Shown here: piece after piece, positions 54,269 to 64,000 of the stretch
Position numbering within the stretch: position 1 is the stretch's first letter
How the letters are laid out: each line of letters opens with the position of its first letter
Source of the DNA: Pseudofulvibacter geojedonensis
Lineage (GTDB): Bacteria > Bacteroidota > Bacteroidia > Flavobacteriales > Flavobacteriaceae
Reading direction: 5' to 3'
Assembly (NCBI RefSeq): GCF_042675745.1
Contig: NZ_JBHTJM010000011.1
Span: 143,357-207,356, forward strand
Length of the DNA: 64,000 nt
Notes under the pieces: model-generated
What the model was told of the DNA's origin: nothing
The model's database searches: none
The model's input: the letters and a program-made list of their open reading frames with translations, nothing else
Translations under genes and position numbers: made by a program

Positions 54269-54694
54269 TTACTTGTTTAAAGCTTTTTTAACTCCAGAAA
54301 CTAACATAGCTCCTAAAGCAACAGCAGATAAAATGTAAAATATACGTAAACCTGCACCTACTTTTTTAGACCCGTCTGCAGAAACCATTTGTTCTCCTGC
54401 TTCGTTAATCACTTCTTGCCCGTCAGACAATCCGTAACCAATACCGATAACTACTAAAAAAGCAATTAAAGCAATTCCTGTTCTTTTTAATTTTGCTGGA
54501 TCTGAAGCAATGTTAATTAGTGAGAATACAATAGCAATAATTGCTGCTGCTCCTACTAAAAACTTACCCAATCCTATCATCATACTTATTACACCTTCAT
54601 TAGTCTCATCTGCTCTTACAATCATAACCCAGAATGCAAAACCGATAATACCAATAACCGCAATAAGAATGGTTAATATTCTCTGTAAATTCAT
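54269..54694 (-). CDS. Small membrane protein of the ExbB-ExbD operon
   Basis: A 141-residue protein with four hydrophobic segments, one starting at the N-terminus (ILIAVIGIIGFAFWVMIV) and one near the end (FYILSAVALGAMLVSGV). It has no recognised domain. It sits between exbB and exbD with six-base spacing, so it is likely an accessory subunit of the same complex. Confidence 0.8.
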   Translation of the reverse strand: MNLQRILTILIAVIGIIGFAFWVMIVRADETNEGVISMMIGLGKFLVGAAAIIAIVFSLINIASDPAKLKRTGIALIAFLVVIGIGYGLSDGQEVINEAGEQMVSADGSKKVGAGLRIFYILSAVALGAMLVSGVKKALNK

Positions 54695-54757
54695 ATTAAT
54701 ATGTTTTTACCTTGAAAAATGCGCGCTATAACATATAACGCAAATTATCAAGAATTA

Positions 54758-55519
54758 TTATTTTTTGTTAGCAACTAATAAATCGATTAATGAGATAGAA
54801 GCATCTTCCATGTCATTTACTATACTATCGATTTTAGCAATAATGTAGTTGTAAAAAATCTGTAAGATAATTGCAGCTACTAAACCAAATACTGTTGTTA
54901 ATAAGGCTACTTTAATATCTCCTGCAATTAACGATGCATCTAATCCACCTGCAGCAGAAATCTTATCGAATGCCTGAATCATACCAATTACAGTTCCCAT
55001 GAATCCTAACATCGGTGCAATTGCGATGAATAATGAAATCCAAGATACATTCTTTTCTAATTGTCCCATTTGAACTCCTCCGTAAGCGATAACAGCTTTC
55101 TCTGCAGACTCAACTCCTTCAGCTGCTCTATCTAAACCTTGATAGAAGATAGAAGCAACAGGTCCTTTTGTATTTCTACAAACTTCTTTAGCAGCTTCAA
55201 CACCACCAGACGCTAATGCATCTTCTACATTTTGAGTTAATTTTTTAGTATTAGTAGTAGCCATGTTTAAGAAAATAATTCTTTCAATAACAAATGCTAA
55301 ACCTAATATTAAACATAATAATACAATTCCCATGAATCCAGCACCACCTTCAATAAATCTGGTTTTTAAAGCTTCATGACCAAAACCTTCTGCAGCAGCA
55401 GGTTCTTGAATAATTGTTGAAATGTTTGCTGCTAAAGCATAAGCTTCGTTAGAGGCTTTTACTTCTGCTCCTAATAGCATTAATCCTGCAGCCGGTAGAA
55501 TAGAAAATAATCTTTTCAT
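54758..55519 (-). CDS. ExbB/TolQ/MotA family proton channel
   Basis: A 253-residue inner-membrane protein with a leading signal-like segment, then a helix around residues 60-80 (FMGIVLLCLILGLAFVIERI) and two more in the conserved second half (APMLGFMGTVIGMIQAF, VALLTTVFGLVAAIILQIFYNY). This is the MotA/TolQ/ExbB channel that turns the proton gradient into motion. It leads the minus-strand operon exbB, 141-residue protein, exbD, exbD. Confidence 0.93.
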   Translation of the reverse strand: MKRLFSILPAAGLMLLGAEVKASNEAYALAANISTIIQEPAAAEGFGHEALKTRFIEGGAGFMGIVLLCLILGLAFVIERIIFLNMATTNTKKLTQNVEDALASGGVEAAKEVCRNTKGPVASIFYQGLDRAAEGVESAEKAVIAYGGVQMGQLEKNVSWISLFIAIAPMLGFMGTVIGMIQAFDKISAAGGLDASLIAGDIKVALLTTVFGLVAAIILQIFYNYIIAKIDSIVNDMEDASISLIDLLVANKK

Positions 55520-55728
55520 TTTTTCTTAATCTTAAATTAAATTAGTAATGGGTTTTAAAGGCCTTAAGCCCTTAAATAGTTAATGTTTTAAATAGAACGT
55601 AAAAGCAAAATTCAACATGTTATCATCATGTTTAGTATTCACTTTCTCTAAAATCAAGTGCCAAATAACGAAAAAAATATGGTTTAGCGAAATTTACAAG
55701 GTTATTTTTAGGCTAAAAAAACAGAAAT

Positions 55729-56757
55729 TTATGCCGTAATCTCTCCTCTAATTGGTGTTTCAAAAATAGTTTTAAATTTATTGTCAGAAATTTCTTCTCC
55801 TAGTAAATACATTAGTTTAGCAACTGCTGACTCAAAAGTGATGTCTTTACCTGAAATTACACCTAATGTTTGCAGATGTGAGCTAGTTTCGTAGTGCCCC
55901 ATAAGCACACTACCACCTGCACATTGCGTAACATTTACTATTTTAATTTCTTTATTAAGCGCTTTTGCAATTAATTTTTCAAACCATTTTAAAGTAGGTG
56001 CATTTCCAGCTCCATAGGTTTCTAATATTACTCCTTTAACATTTGGAGTTTCTAAAACCGCTCTTACCGTTGCCTCATTAATTCCTGGAAATAACTTTAA
56101 CACAGCTATATCGGTGCACATATTTCTATGGACTATTAAAGGATTTAGGTTTCGTTCTAATAAATTTTGTTTAAAAACTTTTAAATGCACTCCAGATTCT
56201 GCTAATTCTGGATAATTAAGCGAACTAAATGCCTCGAAATGCTCTGCATTAATCTTGGTTGTTCTATTAGCTCTGTATAGTTTATACTCAAAATACAAAC
56301 AAACCTCTTGTATTTGTGGTATTCCGTTTTCTTGTAAGGAAGCTACTTGAATAGCAGTAATTAAATTCTCTTTTGCATCGGTTCTTAAATCCCCAATGGG
56401 TAATTGAGATCCTGTAAAAACTACAGGCTTCGATAAATTTTCTAGCATAAAACTAATGGCAGACGCAGTATAAGACATCGTGTCTGACCCGTGCAACACC
56501 ACAAAACCATCCATCTCATTATATTTATCTTCTATTATAGAAACAATTTGTCTCCAGTAATCTAGATTCATATTAGAAGAATCTATAGGCTCTTTAAAAG
56601 ATTGAGTGGTAATATCGCACTCTAACTGTTTTATCTCAGGAATTCTTACTAAAAGGTTGTCAAAATTAAAAGCTCGTAAAGCATTGGTCTCAAAATCCTT
56701 TACCATACCTATGGTTCCGCCAGTGTAAATAAGTAATATTTTTGGTTTATTAGCCAT
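55729..56757 (-). CDS. ansA: Type I L-asparaginase
   Basis: A 342-residue cytoplasmic-type asparaginase. The first catalytic Thr lies in YTGGTIGMV, the second in the VLHGSDTMSYTASAISFML block, followed by LETYGAGNAP. It hydrolyses asparagine to aspartate and ammonia. It overlaps the upstream acyltransferase gene by eight bases. Confidence 0.93.
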   Translation of the reverse strand: MANKPKILLIYTGGTIGMVKDFETNALRAFNFDNLLVRIPEIKQLECDITTQSFKEPIDSSNMNLDYWRQIVSIIEDKYNEMDGFVVLHGSDTMSYTASAISFMLENLSKPVVFTGSQLPIGDLRTDAKENLITAIQVASLQENGIPQIQEVCLYFEYKLYRANRTTKINAEHFEAFSSLNYPELAESGVHLKVFKQNLLERNLNPLIVHRNMCTDIAVLKLFPGINEATVRAVLETPNVKGVILETYGAGNAPTLKWFEKLIAKALNKEIKIVNVTQCAGGSVLMGHYETSSHLQTLGVISGKDITFESAVAKLMYLLGEEISDNKFKTIFETPIRGEITA

Positions 56758-57880
56758 TTACCTTTTCCTTATTAATTACTGGATTTGCATACATTAATAA
56801 GAAATTATTTAATGCTACTGGATCGGTTTTATCAACTCTTCTTTCAATTCTACGTTCAAACTGTCTTTTTTCCTTATCTGTATACTTATCTATATATTTA
56901 TTAGTCTTATTAAGTAAATCGAATGCTAGATAATTAGTAGGCCATAATTTGTATTGCCTATGAATTTTCTTATCAATTACAGATGCTAATTGTTGGTATT
57001 GTTTGTTTAAAGGTTCACCTGAATTGTTAATTAAAGTCAATTCATTATCTAAAGGCTTACCAACACTAATATGAATTCTTTTTTTCTGACCGGTTAACCC
57101 TTTTAATATTGAATTAAAATCTTCATTAGTAGACTTTATGTATTCTTCCTCATAATGTTTTGCCATTAACTCTGGCATTTTTAACATATCTGTAGGGTCA
57201 AATTCATACGACATAGCAACAGGAACAATCTTTATCTTTCTAAAATATTCAAAAGGCGTACTATTTCCTTTTCCTAAGCCAATCATTTTCAATACTCCTT
57301 GTTGAGTAGTATCGTTACCATCTTTAGTTCTACCCTCTCTTTGTGCAATCCAAACCGATCTATTATCTTCTAATAAATTTTTTGCTATATACTCAGACAA
57401 TAGCATAGAACTTTTTAGCATTTCTCTAGGACCTAAACCTCTTTGTACTAAAAAATTTCTATTGATCTTAGCCAAATCCATTAAAAATGACTTCTGGACT
57501 AAATTATCACCAATAGCCGAAGCAGTCATGGTTAAATCGTAATCAAATAAAGAAACATTTAATAGTGATGTGTCTAAAATAATATCTCTGTGATTAGAGA
57601 CATATAAATAAGATGTATCTTTTTGCAAGTTATCGAAACCAGAAGTAGTTAGCCCATGAGAAGACCTTGACAACACATTGTATATACCTCTAGCAATTAT
57701 TTTAGTTTGAAATTCTCTAATAGAATTGCAATTTGTTAAGCGCTCTTTTATAAACTCTTCACTAGCTTGAGGGTAAATAAACTTTAACATAGCCTTTACC
57801 ATAGGATGGTCTCCTACACGTTTCAGTACATCTTGCACTTCATAATCATGGTAAGGTCTTATGTGGTCAAATTTACTCAA
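56750..57880 (-). CDS. 1-acyl-sn-glycerol-3-phosphate acyltransferase family protein
   Basis: A 376-residue PlsC-like acyltransferase. The HxxxxD motif is NHRDIILD near residue 97; QREGRTKDGNDTTQQG is the second conserved block. The C-terminal 100 residues are basic and helical (KEKRQFERRIERRVDKTD). The start is a TTG (TTGAGTAAATTTGAC), since no ATG lies upstream of residue 26. It is translationally linked with the asparaginase gene. Confidence 0.87.
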   Translation of the reverse strand: MSKFDHIRPYHDYEVQDVLKRVGDHPMVKAMLKFIYPQASEEFIKERLTNCNSIREFQTKIIARGIYNVLSRSSHGLTTSGFDNLQKDTSYLYVSNHRDIILDTSLLNVSLFDYDLTMTASAIGDNLVQKSFLMDLAKINRNFLVQRGLGPREMLKSSMLLSEYIAKNLLEDNRSVWIAQREGRTKDGNDTTQQGVLKMIGLGKGNSTPFEYFRKIKIVPVAMSYEFDPTDMLKMPELMAKHYEEEYIKSTNEDFNSILKGLTGQKKRIHISVGKPLDNELTLINNSGEPLNKQYQQLASVIDKKIHRQYKLWPTNYLAFDLLNKTNKYIDKYTDKEKRQFERRIERRVDKTDPVALNNFLLMYANPVINKEKVNG

Positions 57881-57989
57881 AAGGTATCTATTTAAAAGTT
57901 ATGCAATAATACAAAAAGTGATTTAGTTTAGTGTTTTTATAGTTAGTAATCAATCTTGAATATTAAAAACTTAACATATGTTTTACATA

Positions 57990-58757
57990 TTATACTCCAA
58001 ACACTTCTTTAGAATTTTCTGAAGTAACCTCGGCTATTTTCTCTAAAGGTAAATTATATAATTCAGCCATTTTCTCTGCTACTTTAATGATATAACTGGT
58101 TTCATTTCTTTTGCCTCTATAAGGCTTAGGAGCTAAGTAGGGCGCATCTGTCTCTAAAACAATATGCTTTAAGTCTATTTGATTGATAAACTGGTCTATC
58201 TTACCATTTTTAAATGTAACCACTCCACCTATACCCAATTTCATATTATAAGAAATTGCTTTTAAGGCTTGCTCATATGTTCCTGTAAAGCAATGAAAAA
58301 TACCAAATAAATCTTCCGACTTTTCAGCCTCTAATACTTCAAAAACTTCATCAAAAGCATCTCTACAATGGATTATAATTGGTAATTGATGCTTTTTAGC
58401 TAACTGTATTTGTTCTTTGAATGCTGCTTTTTGTTCTTCTATATGAGTTTTATCCCAATACAAATCAATACCTATTTCTCCTATCGCTACATAATTATGT
58501 TTTGTAAGCATTAGTTTTACATGATCTAACTCTTTTTTATAATTATCTTTAACATGAGTTGGGTGTAAACCTGTCATTAAAAAAACATTATCAGGGTATT
58601 TCTCTTTTAACATTAACATTGGCTGAGTATATGTGGCGTCTATTGCAGGTAAAAACATACGCTTAACACCAATATCTATGGCACGTTTCATCATTTCTTC
58701 CCTGTCACCTTCAAAGGCTTCACTATATAAATGTGCATGAGTATCTGTTAAAATCAT
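57990..58757 (-). CDS. TatD family metal-dependent hydrolase
   Basis: A 255-residue TIM-barrel hydrolase. Metal sites are seen in DTHAHLYSE, the GEIGIDLYW strand, HCRDAFDE and HCFTGTYEQ, with LETDAPYLAPKPYRGKRNE near the end. TatD-type enzymes are DNases or deacylases involved in DNA quality control. It stands alone, divergent from the retropepsin-like gene. Confidence 0.93.
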   Translation of the reverse strand: MILTDTHAHLYSEAFEGDREEMMKRAIDIGVKRMFLPAIDATYTQPMLMLKEKYPDNVFLMTGLHPTHVKDNYKKELDHVKLMLTKHNYVAIGEIGIDLYWDKTHIEEQKAAFKEQIQLAKKHQLPIIIHCRDAFDEVFEVLEAEKSEDLFGIFHCFTGTYEQALKAISYNMKLGIGGVVTFKNGKIDQFINQIDLKHIVLETDAPYLAPKPYRGKRNETSYIIKVAEKMAELYNLPLEKIAEVTSENSKEVFGV

Positions 58758-58801
58758 AATAAAAACATCTCGTTTTGTTAACTTTGCAAAAATATTGAAT
58801 T

Positions 58802-59236
58802 ATGTCATTAAGCAAACACCTTTTGAAAAAAGGTTATGTTAAGAAAAAAATGAAGCTCACAAAAACGAATCATTATAAGACTTCGGCTTGTATTAATGGA
58901 GTTAAAGGCAGTTTTATTGTAGATACTGGTGCATCTAACACTTGCATTGACAAAAACTTAATTGAAAAATTCAACTTAACCCCTGAAAACAGTGAAACTA
59001 AAGCTGCTGGAGCTGGTGCCATAGATATGGAAACACAACTAGCAAAGAATAATAATATAGTCCTCTCTAAATGGAAGTCTAAGAACAACAATATCATTAT
59101 ATTCGACCTTTCACATGTAAATCAAGCATTAACCAATCACAATTCTAAACCAGTGCACGGAATCATTGGTGCAGACTTATTAAAAAAAGGAAAAGCAATC
59201 ATTGATTATAAAAAAAACAATATTTATCTAAAATAA
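58802..59236 (+). CDS. Retropepsin-like aspartic protease
   Basis: A 144-residue protein with the pepsin catalytic triplet in GSFIVDTGASNTCID and the partner HGIIGADLLKKGKAIIDY near the end, as in single-lobe (dimeric) retropepsins. There is no signal peptide. It is led by a TAACTTTG minus-7 box (58779-58786). Such small bacterial retropepsins have no assigned substrate. Confidence 0.85.
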   Translation: MSLSKHLLKKGYVKKKMKLTKTNHYKTSACINGVKGSFIVDTGASNTCIDKNLIEKFNLTPENSETKAAGAGAIDMETQLAKNNNIVLSKWKSKNNNIIIFDLSHVNQALTNHNSKPVHGIIGADLLKKGKAIIDYKKNNIYLK

Positions 59237-59326
59237 TTAACCCAAGTGGTAGGGAATCTATAGCTCTATTGCGTTTATATAAAAGTTACAACCCTTAATT
59301 AATAATCTATTTCACAACCCAGTACG

Positions 59327-59659
59327 ATGAAAAAAATCATTTTAACCTTATTTTTTTTAGTAGGCACTTCTACTTTATTTGCTCAGGAGGCTAAATTTTC
59401 TATTAGCCCAAAAACATTTTACAATACAATTCTTTTAAATTCTGAGTTAGAAATTAAAACTGACATTGATGTAATATTCTACAATGAAAACGACGAAGAG
59501 GTGAAAAAATACTCTTATGAAGAAATTAAATCTCAAAGCTTTAAAGTTGATCTAAAAAGTTTAGCTGCAGGCAAAGATTATAAAGTAAAGATTCTTAACA
59601 AGAATGGAGTTTTACTATTTACTGAAAAATTACATAAATCTATAAAGGCTAACAAATAA
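59327..59659 (+). CDS. Small secreted beta-rich protein
   Basis: A 110-residue protein with a signal peptide (IILTLFFLVGTSTLFAQ). The mature chain has the layout of a T9SS-type C-terminal beta sandwich (DIDVIFYNENDEEVKKY, AAGKDYKVKILNKNG), but short and without a long N-terminal region. Function unknown. It lies 40 bases upstream of the giant secreted protein and may be co-transcribed. Confidence 0.65.
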   Translation: MKKIILTLFFLVGTSTLFAQEAKFSISPKTFYNTILLNSELEIKTDIDVIFYNENDEEVKKYSYEEIKSQSFKVDLKSLAAGKDYKVKILNKNGVLLFTEKLHKSIKANK

Positions 59660-59699
59660 GCCTCTTGGTTTATTATTAAAAAATCAAAAGATAGAAATT

Positions 59700-62600
59700 A
59701 TGAAATTAAAATATATTCTAATAATAGCTGGTTTATTATTTTTAAGTCAGTTATCTTTCGGACAAGGTGCAGATTGTGCTAGTGCCGAGCCTGCTTGTGC
59801 AGGAGGTGGTTTTACATTTGCAAATACTTCTGATGGTTCTTCTGCTGAAAACGGACCAGATTACGGATGTTTAGGATCTCAACCTAACCCTGCATGGTAT
59901 TTTATGCAAATAGATCAAGGTGGTAATTTAGATTTCGAAATCATTCAAAACACTCAAGCTGATTTTAATGGAACTGGTTTAGATGTTGACTTTATTTGCT
60001 ACGGACCTTTTTCTGATACAGATGATTATTGTAACGGAATGTTAACTGCGGCCAATACTGTTGCTTGTAGTTTTTCTGCTTCATTTACTGAAAACTTTTC
60101 CATACCAAATGCTCAAGCTGGAGAAATTTATGTTTTATTAATCACCAACTATAACGGTTCAGCTGGTTTCATTAGTTTAGAACAAACAAACGATGGAGGA
60201 GTCGGAGCTGGTACCACTAACTGTGGTATTGTTACCAATCAAGATAATTACTGTATGGGACAAACCGATACTCTGACTGCTGAAAATGAAAACCTAACAA
60301 ACTATGTTTGGCAGTATAGTACAGATGGAGGAACAACCTTTAACCCAATAGCTGCTGCAAACGGGAGTACAACTTTTAACATTCCTTATGATAGTACAGG
60401 AGATGGTAATCCAGATGTTTTTACAGCAGTATATCAATTAACATACGGAAATACATCTGGTTCTGAAAGTTATACGAATATCTTCAATGTTAACTATTTT
60501 GATGTTCCTACCGCAACACAACCTGCTCCTTCAGAAGTTAGAATGTGTGATACCAATAATGATGGTCAAGAAACTTTTGACTTAACTACGTTATTTACTA
60601 ATGCTGTTTTAAATGGGCAAGATCCTGCTATATTTGATGTTAATTATTATACTTTAGAACAAGATGCTATAGACAACAATAATCCTATTGCAAATCCAGT
60701 AGCTTATATAAGCAACAATCCACAACAACAAATTTGGATTCGTATTCATAATAATGGTTATAATTCTTGTTTTGCTACTACTAACGTTACATTGTTTGTA
60801 GATCCAATGCCAACCGCTACACAACCAACAGATGCGTTTATAAGATTGTGTGATGTTGGGGCTGATGGAACAGAAAACTTTGATTTAACACAACATTTTG
60901 CTGAAATATTTGGTGGTCAGGATCCAGCTATTATGAATCTTACATACCATACTAGTCAAGCTGACGCTGATAACGATGCCAATCCAATAGCAGATCCCAC
61001 AGCTCACCCTAGTAATGTTCCTCAAGCTACGGTATACATTCGTGTAGACAACATTAATAATGAAACATGTTATGCAACAACTTCTTTTGAATTATTTGTA
61101 GACACTATACCTACCACAGTTCAACCAACTGACTTGATTTTGTGCGACACTTTTAATGATGGAGAAGAAGTTTTTGATTTAACACAACATGAAACTACTT
61201 TACTAAATGGCCAATCCTTAACAGATGTTAGTCTTACTTATCACACAAATGAGCAAGATGCTATTAATGACCAAAATGCTATAGCCGATCCCGCTAATTA
61301 TTTAAGCAACGTTCCTCAACAAACAATTTGGGCTCATATACACAACAATAACAATACCTCGTGTTATATCAATACAAGTTTTAATGTAATTGTAGATGCC
61401 TCTACAACTGCTACCCAACCAGCAGACCCTATTATTCGTATGTGTGATAATAATGCTGACGGTCAAGAGAATTTTGACATCTCTGGTACTTTCCAAACTG
61501 AAGTACTAAATGGTCAAGATCTTACAAACGTTACAGTTACTTATCATACTGTTGAACAGGATGCTATAGATGACATCAATCCAATCGCTGATCCTGCTAA
61601 CTATATAAGTTCAGTTCCTCAAGCTACTATATGGATTAGAGTAGATAATAATAATAATAATGATTGTTATGCTATCACTTCAATTGAATTATATGTAGAT
61701 ACTGTACCCGTTGCACAAACACCTTTAGCAACAGATCCTTTATTACATGCTTGTGATGAAGATAACGATGTAACACATGTGTTTGATTTAACTACCATAG
61801 ATGCAACTATTTTAGGTGGTTTAGATCCTGCTTTATATACCCTAACATACCATCCTTCTCAAGCAGATGCAGATGCTAACACCAATGCTTTACCAGATAA
61901 CTTTCAGGTAAATGCTTTTACAACAGATGTATTTGTTCGTTTAGAAAACAACGCCAATACTTCTTGTTACACAACTACTACCTTCCAGTTGTTTATCCAC
62001 TCTATTTATAGTTCGGCTTTAACAACACCTGAAGACCTTAACTTAGTAGCTTGTGATGACCCTACTAACAACGGATTAGAGGTTTTTGATTTACAACAAC
62101 ACGCTAATAACATTTTAGGTGGTTTAGTAAACTTAAACCCAGTACCTGCTACATTAACTTTTCATTTAGCGGAGCAAGATGCTATAGACGATGTAAACCC
62201 TATTACAGGAGACTTAGCCAACTACAACTCTCCTACTCAATCTGTATGGGTAAGAATAGAAAACAACGATTGGCCTTCTTGTTATACAATAACTCAATTC
62301 GAAATTATTGTAAATCCAGATCCAACACCGTTAACTTTAACACATACTTATTCTATTTGTGAGAACTATTTAACCAATGGTGTAGCAGATTTCTATTTAA
62401 GCAATCAAGATGCTACTTTTGCTAATAACCCGAACTACGCTATATCGTATCACCCTACTTTAGCTGATGCTCAAAACGACACCAATGCTATTAGCGATCC
62501 GCATGTAGTAAACAATAACGATACTGTTTTTATTAGAATAGAAGACACCACTACTGGTTGTGTAAACACTCAAGCTACTATGGACTTAGAAGTACTACCT

Positions 62601-64000
62601 GCTATAGTACCTACTACTCCAACAGAGCCGCTTACCATGTGTGACCCTGACAATGATGGAATTTCTACCGAGTTCGATTTAACTTTAATGAACACCATAA
62701 TTGCAGGTAACTTACCTCCAGCAGAGATTTACTACTTTGCTACTTTAGGTCAAGCAGAGTTAGGGCCTGTAAACGCTGCAGACGCTATTTTACAAAGTCC
62801 TTATACCAATGTGGTTCCTTACAACCAAACTATTTACGCTTATGTAGTATTAGCTGGTCAAGATACTTGTTANNNNNNNNNNNNNNNNNNNNNNNNNNNN
62901 NNNNNNNNNNNNNNNNNNNNNNNNNNNNNNNNGATTTATTAGCTGCAGAATACGATGCAACTAATAACACTGCTGTAGATTACGATGTGAACTTTTATGA
63001 ATCGTACAACGAAGCTACAGATACATTATCAGATCCTATTACAAACGATACGGCTTACAACAACACCAGTAACCCTCAAATTATTTATGTAGAGGTTATC
63101 AATACTGGTGATGAAGGAAATGCAGGCGATGGTACTCAATGTAGAAGTGTTAAAGCGATTACATTAGAAGTATCTATTCCTCCTGTAACAGAATTTGTTT
63201 CTATGCCATTGTGTGACGATCAGTATTACGTACCAGACAATGTAACACCGAATCAAACCTTCAACTTAACATTGTTTGAAGATATGATTACTACAGAAAC
63301 AGGCAATACTTTTACTTATTTCTTAAGTGAAGCAGAGGCAGAAGCCAACACCAACCCTATTGGTAATACTACTGCTTTTGTTAACACAGTAAATCCTCAA
63401 GATATTTTTATAAGAGTAGACAATGCTTTAGGTTGCTACAGTGTGCAATTAGTAGAAATTGTAGTAAACCCGAACCCTACTCCTTTAATCCCATCAGATT
63501 TAGCCGATTTATTTCCAAACGGAGAAAGTATGGAGTCTTGTGTAAACGATGGAACAGGACCAGGAACACTACAAGAAGGATATGCTCTGTTTGATTTAAC
63601 CGAATATCAAGACGATATTATTGGCGGAGAAACGGTTGTATCTGCAGCTTATTACACATCTGAATCTGATGCTAATTTAGAGCAAAACCCTATTACAAAC
63701 CCTACTACTTTTTACAATACTGTAGCCTATGGGCAAACTATCTGGGTTCGTGTTACCAATACAGGCGACACAACTACTAACACAGCTGCAACAGGATGTT
63801 ATACACTAACAAACTTTAAAATTCACGTACCTGTACCACAAGTATCTATTACCAGCACTAAAGATGTATTGTGTGTAGATGAATTTGGTGTACCGTTACC
63901 TACAGAAGATTTACCTGTATTAACAGCTACTACCTTTAGCTTAGAAGGAAGTTATACAACTCCAGATTACACTTACCAATGGTCGTTTAACGGTGTAGAA
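59700..64000 (+). CDS. Giant repeat-rich secreted protein (start; runs off the window)
   Basis: The signal peptide MKLKYILIIAGLLFLSQLSF ends before GQGADCASAEPACAGGG. Residues 20-170 are a head domain. After it come about ten repeats of 85-95 residues. Each has a CD-x-(N/D)-x-DG-x-E-x-FDLT core, a TYH/YH strand, a DA-x3-(N)PIADP stretch, and ends in IWIRVDNNNN-x-CYA-x-T. Such chains are typical type IX cargo with a gliding-motility-type C-terminal domain, which would lie beyond this window. A 60-N gap at 62873-62932 splits the frame; the part after it is open in a different frame, so the true gap length is not 60. Likely a surface adhesin. Confidence 0.85.
62873..62932. other. Assembly gap (60 N)
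   Basis: Sixty undetermined bases within the repeats of the giant secreted protein. The frame before the gap and the open frame after it disagree by one base, so the real gap is not a multiple of three, and repeat collapse is likely. Confidence 0.95.

Noticed and set aside
62873..62932. True frameshift in the giant repeat protein
   Set aside because: The break coincides exactly with a run of 60 N, so it is an assembly artefact and not evidence of a frameshift.
1..64000. CRISPR arrays, rRNA genes, insertion sequences and prophage genes
   Set aside because: No regularly spaced direct repeats with unique spacers, no rRNA-like sequence, and no transposase or phage structural proteins were seen.

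Overview
The window is AT-rich chromosome from a member of the Bacteroidetes, almost certainly a Flavobacteriaceae species and probably marine. The reasons are promoters of the TTG / TAnnTTTG type (clearest before rplM, pyrH and tRNA-Gln), almost no Shine-Dalgarno sites, sigma-54, a PorT-like barrel, paired ExbD proteins, DUF2723 membrane glycosyltransferase-like proteins, FISUMP and lipocalin-like lipoproteins, and a large repeat-rich secreted protein of the kind exported by the type IX system. The genus cannot be fixed from the sequence.

Layout. 1-8.1 kb: end of an aldehyde dehydrogenase, a FeeM-like N-acyltransferase, an AraC regulator with a short redox cluster (thioredoxin, a 37-residue Cys protein, an AhpD-like protein, a cupredoxin-like protein), a DASS transporter, PhnA and an ABC-F ATPase. 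8.1-13.5 kb: a hypothetical gene that may be a lone relic cassette, a fused OlsF-type ornithine-lipid synthase, aspartokinase, a GNAT and class 1 fructose-bisphosphatase. 13.57-19.90 kb: an accessory island, discussed below. 20.5-27.5 kb: small membrane and secreted proteins, ttcA, a TerB-like protein, mfd, and tRNA-Gln. 27.7-40.8 kb: two tandem DUF2723 proteins, a polysaccharide deacetylase, a thioredoxin fold without cysteines, a metallophosphoesterase and polA. 41.5-48.4 kb: the translation block rplM-rpsI-rpsB-tsf-pyrH-frr, then an RND/MMPL exporter. 48.4-52.4 kb: two candidate small RNAs, asnS, rpoN and a PAP2-like membrane protein. 52.4-58.8 kb (minus strand): PorT-like, ExbD, ExbD, a small membrane protein, ExbB, asparaginase, an acyltransferase and TatD. 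58.8-64 kb: a retropepsin-like protease, a small secreted protein and the start of a very large repeat protein containing a 60-N assembly gap.

The main discovery is the island at 13,567-19,900. Seven imperfect palindromes of 58 to 133 bp separate single genes. Each palindrome is bounded by an xxxxAAC box and a GTTxxxx box, lies a few bases after a stop codon and about 15-25 bases before the next start. That is the architecture of an integron gene-cassette array. Every stem departure I could align is a G-T wobble when the + strand folds and would be A-C on the other strand. The + strand is the bottom strand relative to the cassette genes, the strand integron integrases recombine. No integrase gene lies in the window, so this is an array of the CALIN type (attC sites lacking an integrase). 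Its box is mostly GTTGTRY rather than the textbook GTTRRRY, so it may be served by a distinct recombinase. Cargo includes an HNH nuclease, a GIY-YIG-like protein, membrane and secreted proteins of unknown function, one gene broken by an in-frame stop, and one GC-richer gene of opposite orientation.

A second notable element is the pair of tandem minus-strand small RNA candidates at 48,376-48,608. Both have the same core and an intrinsic terminator.
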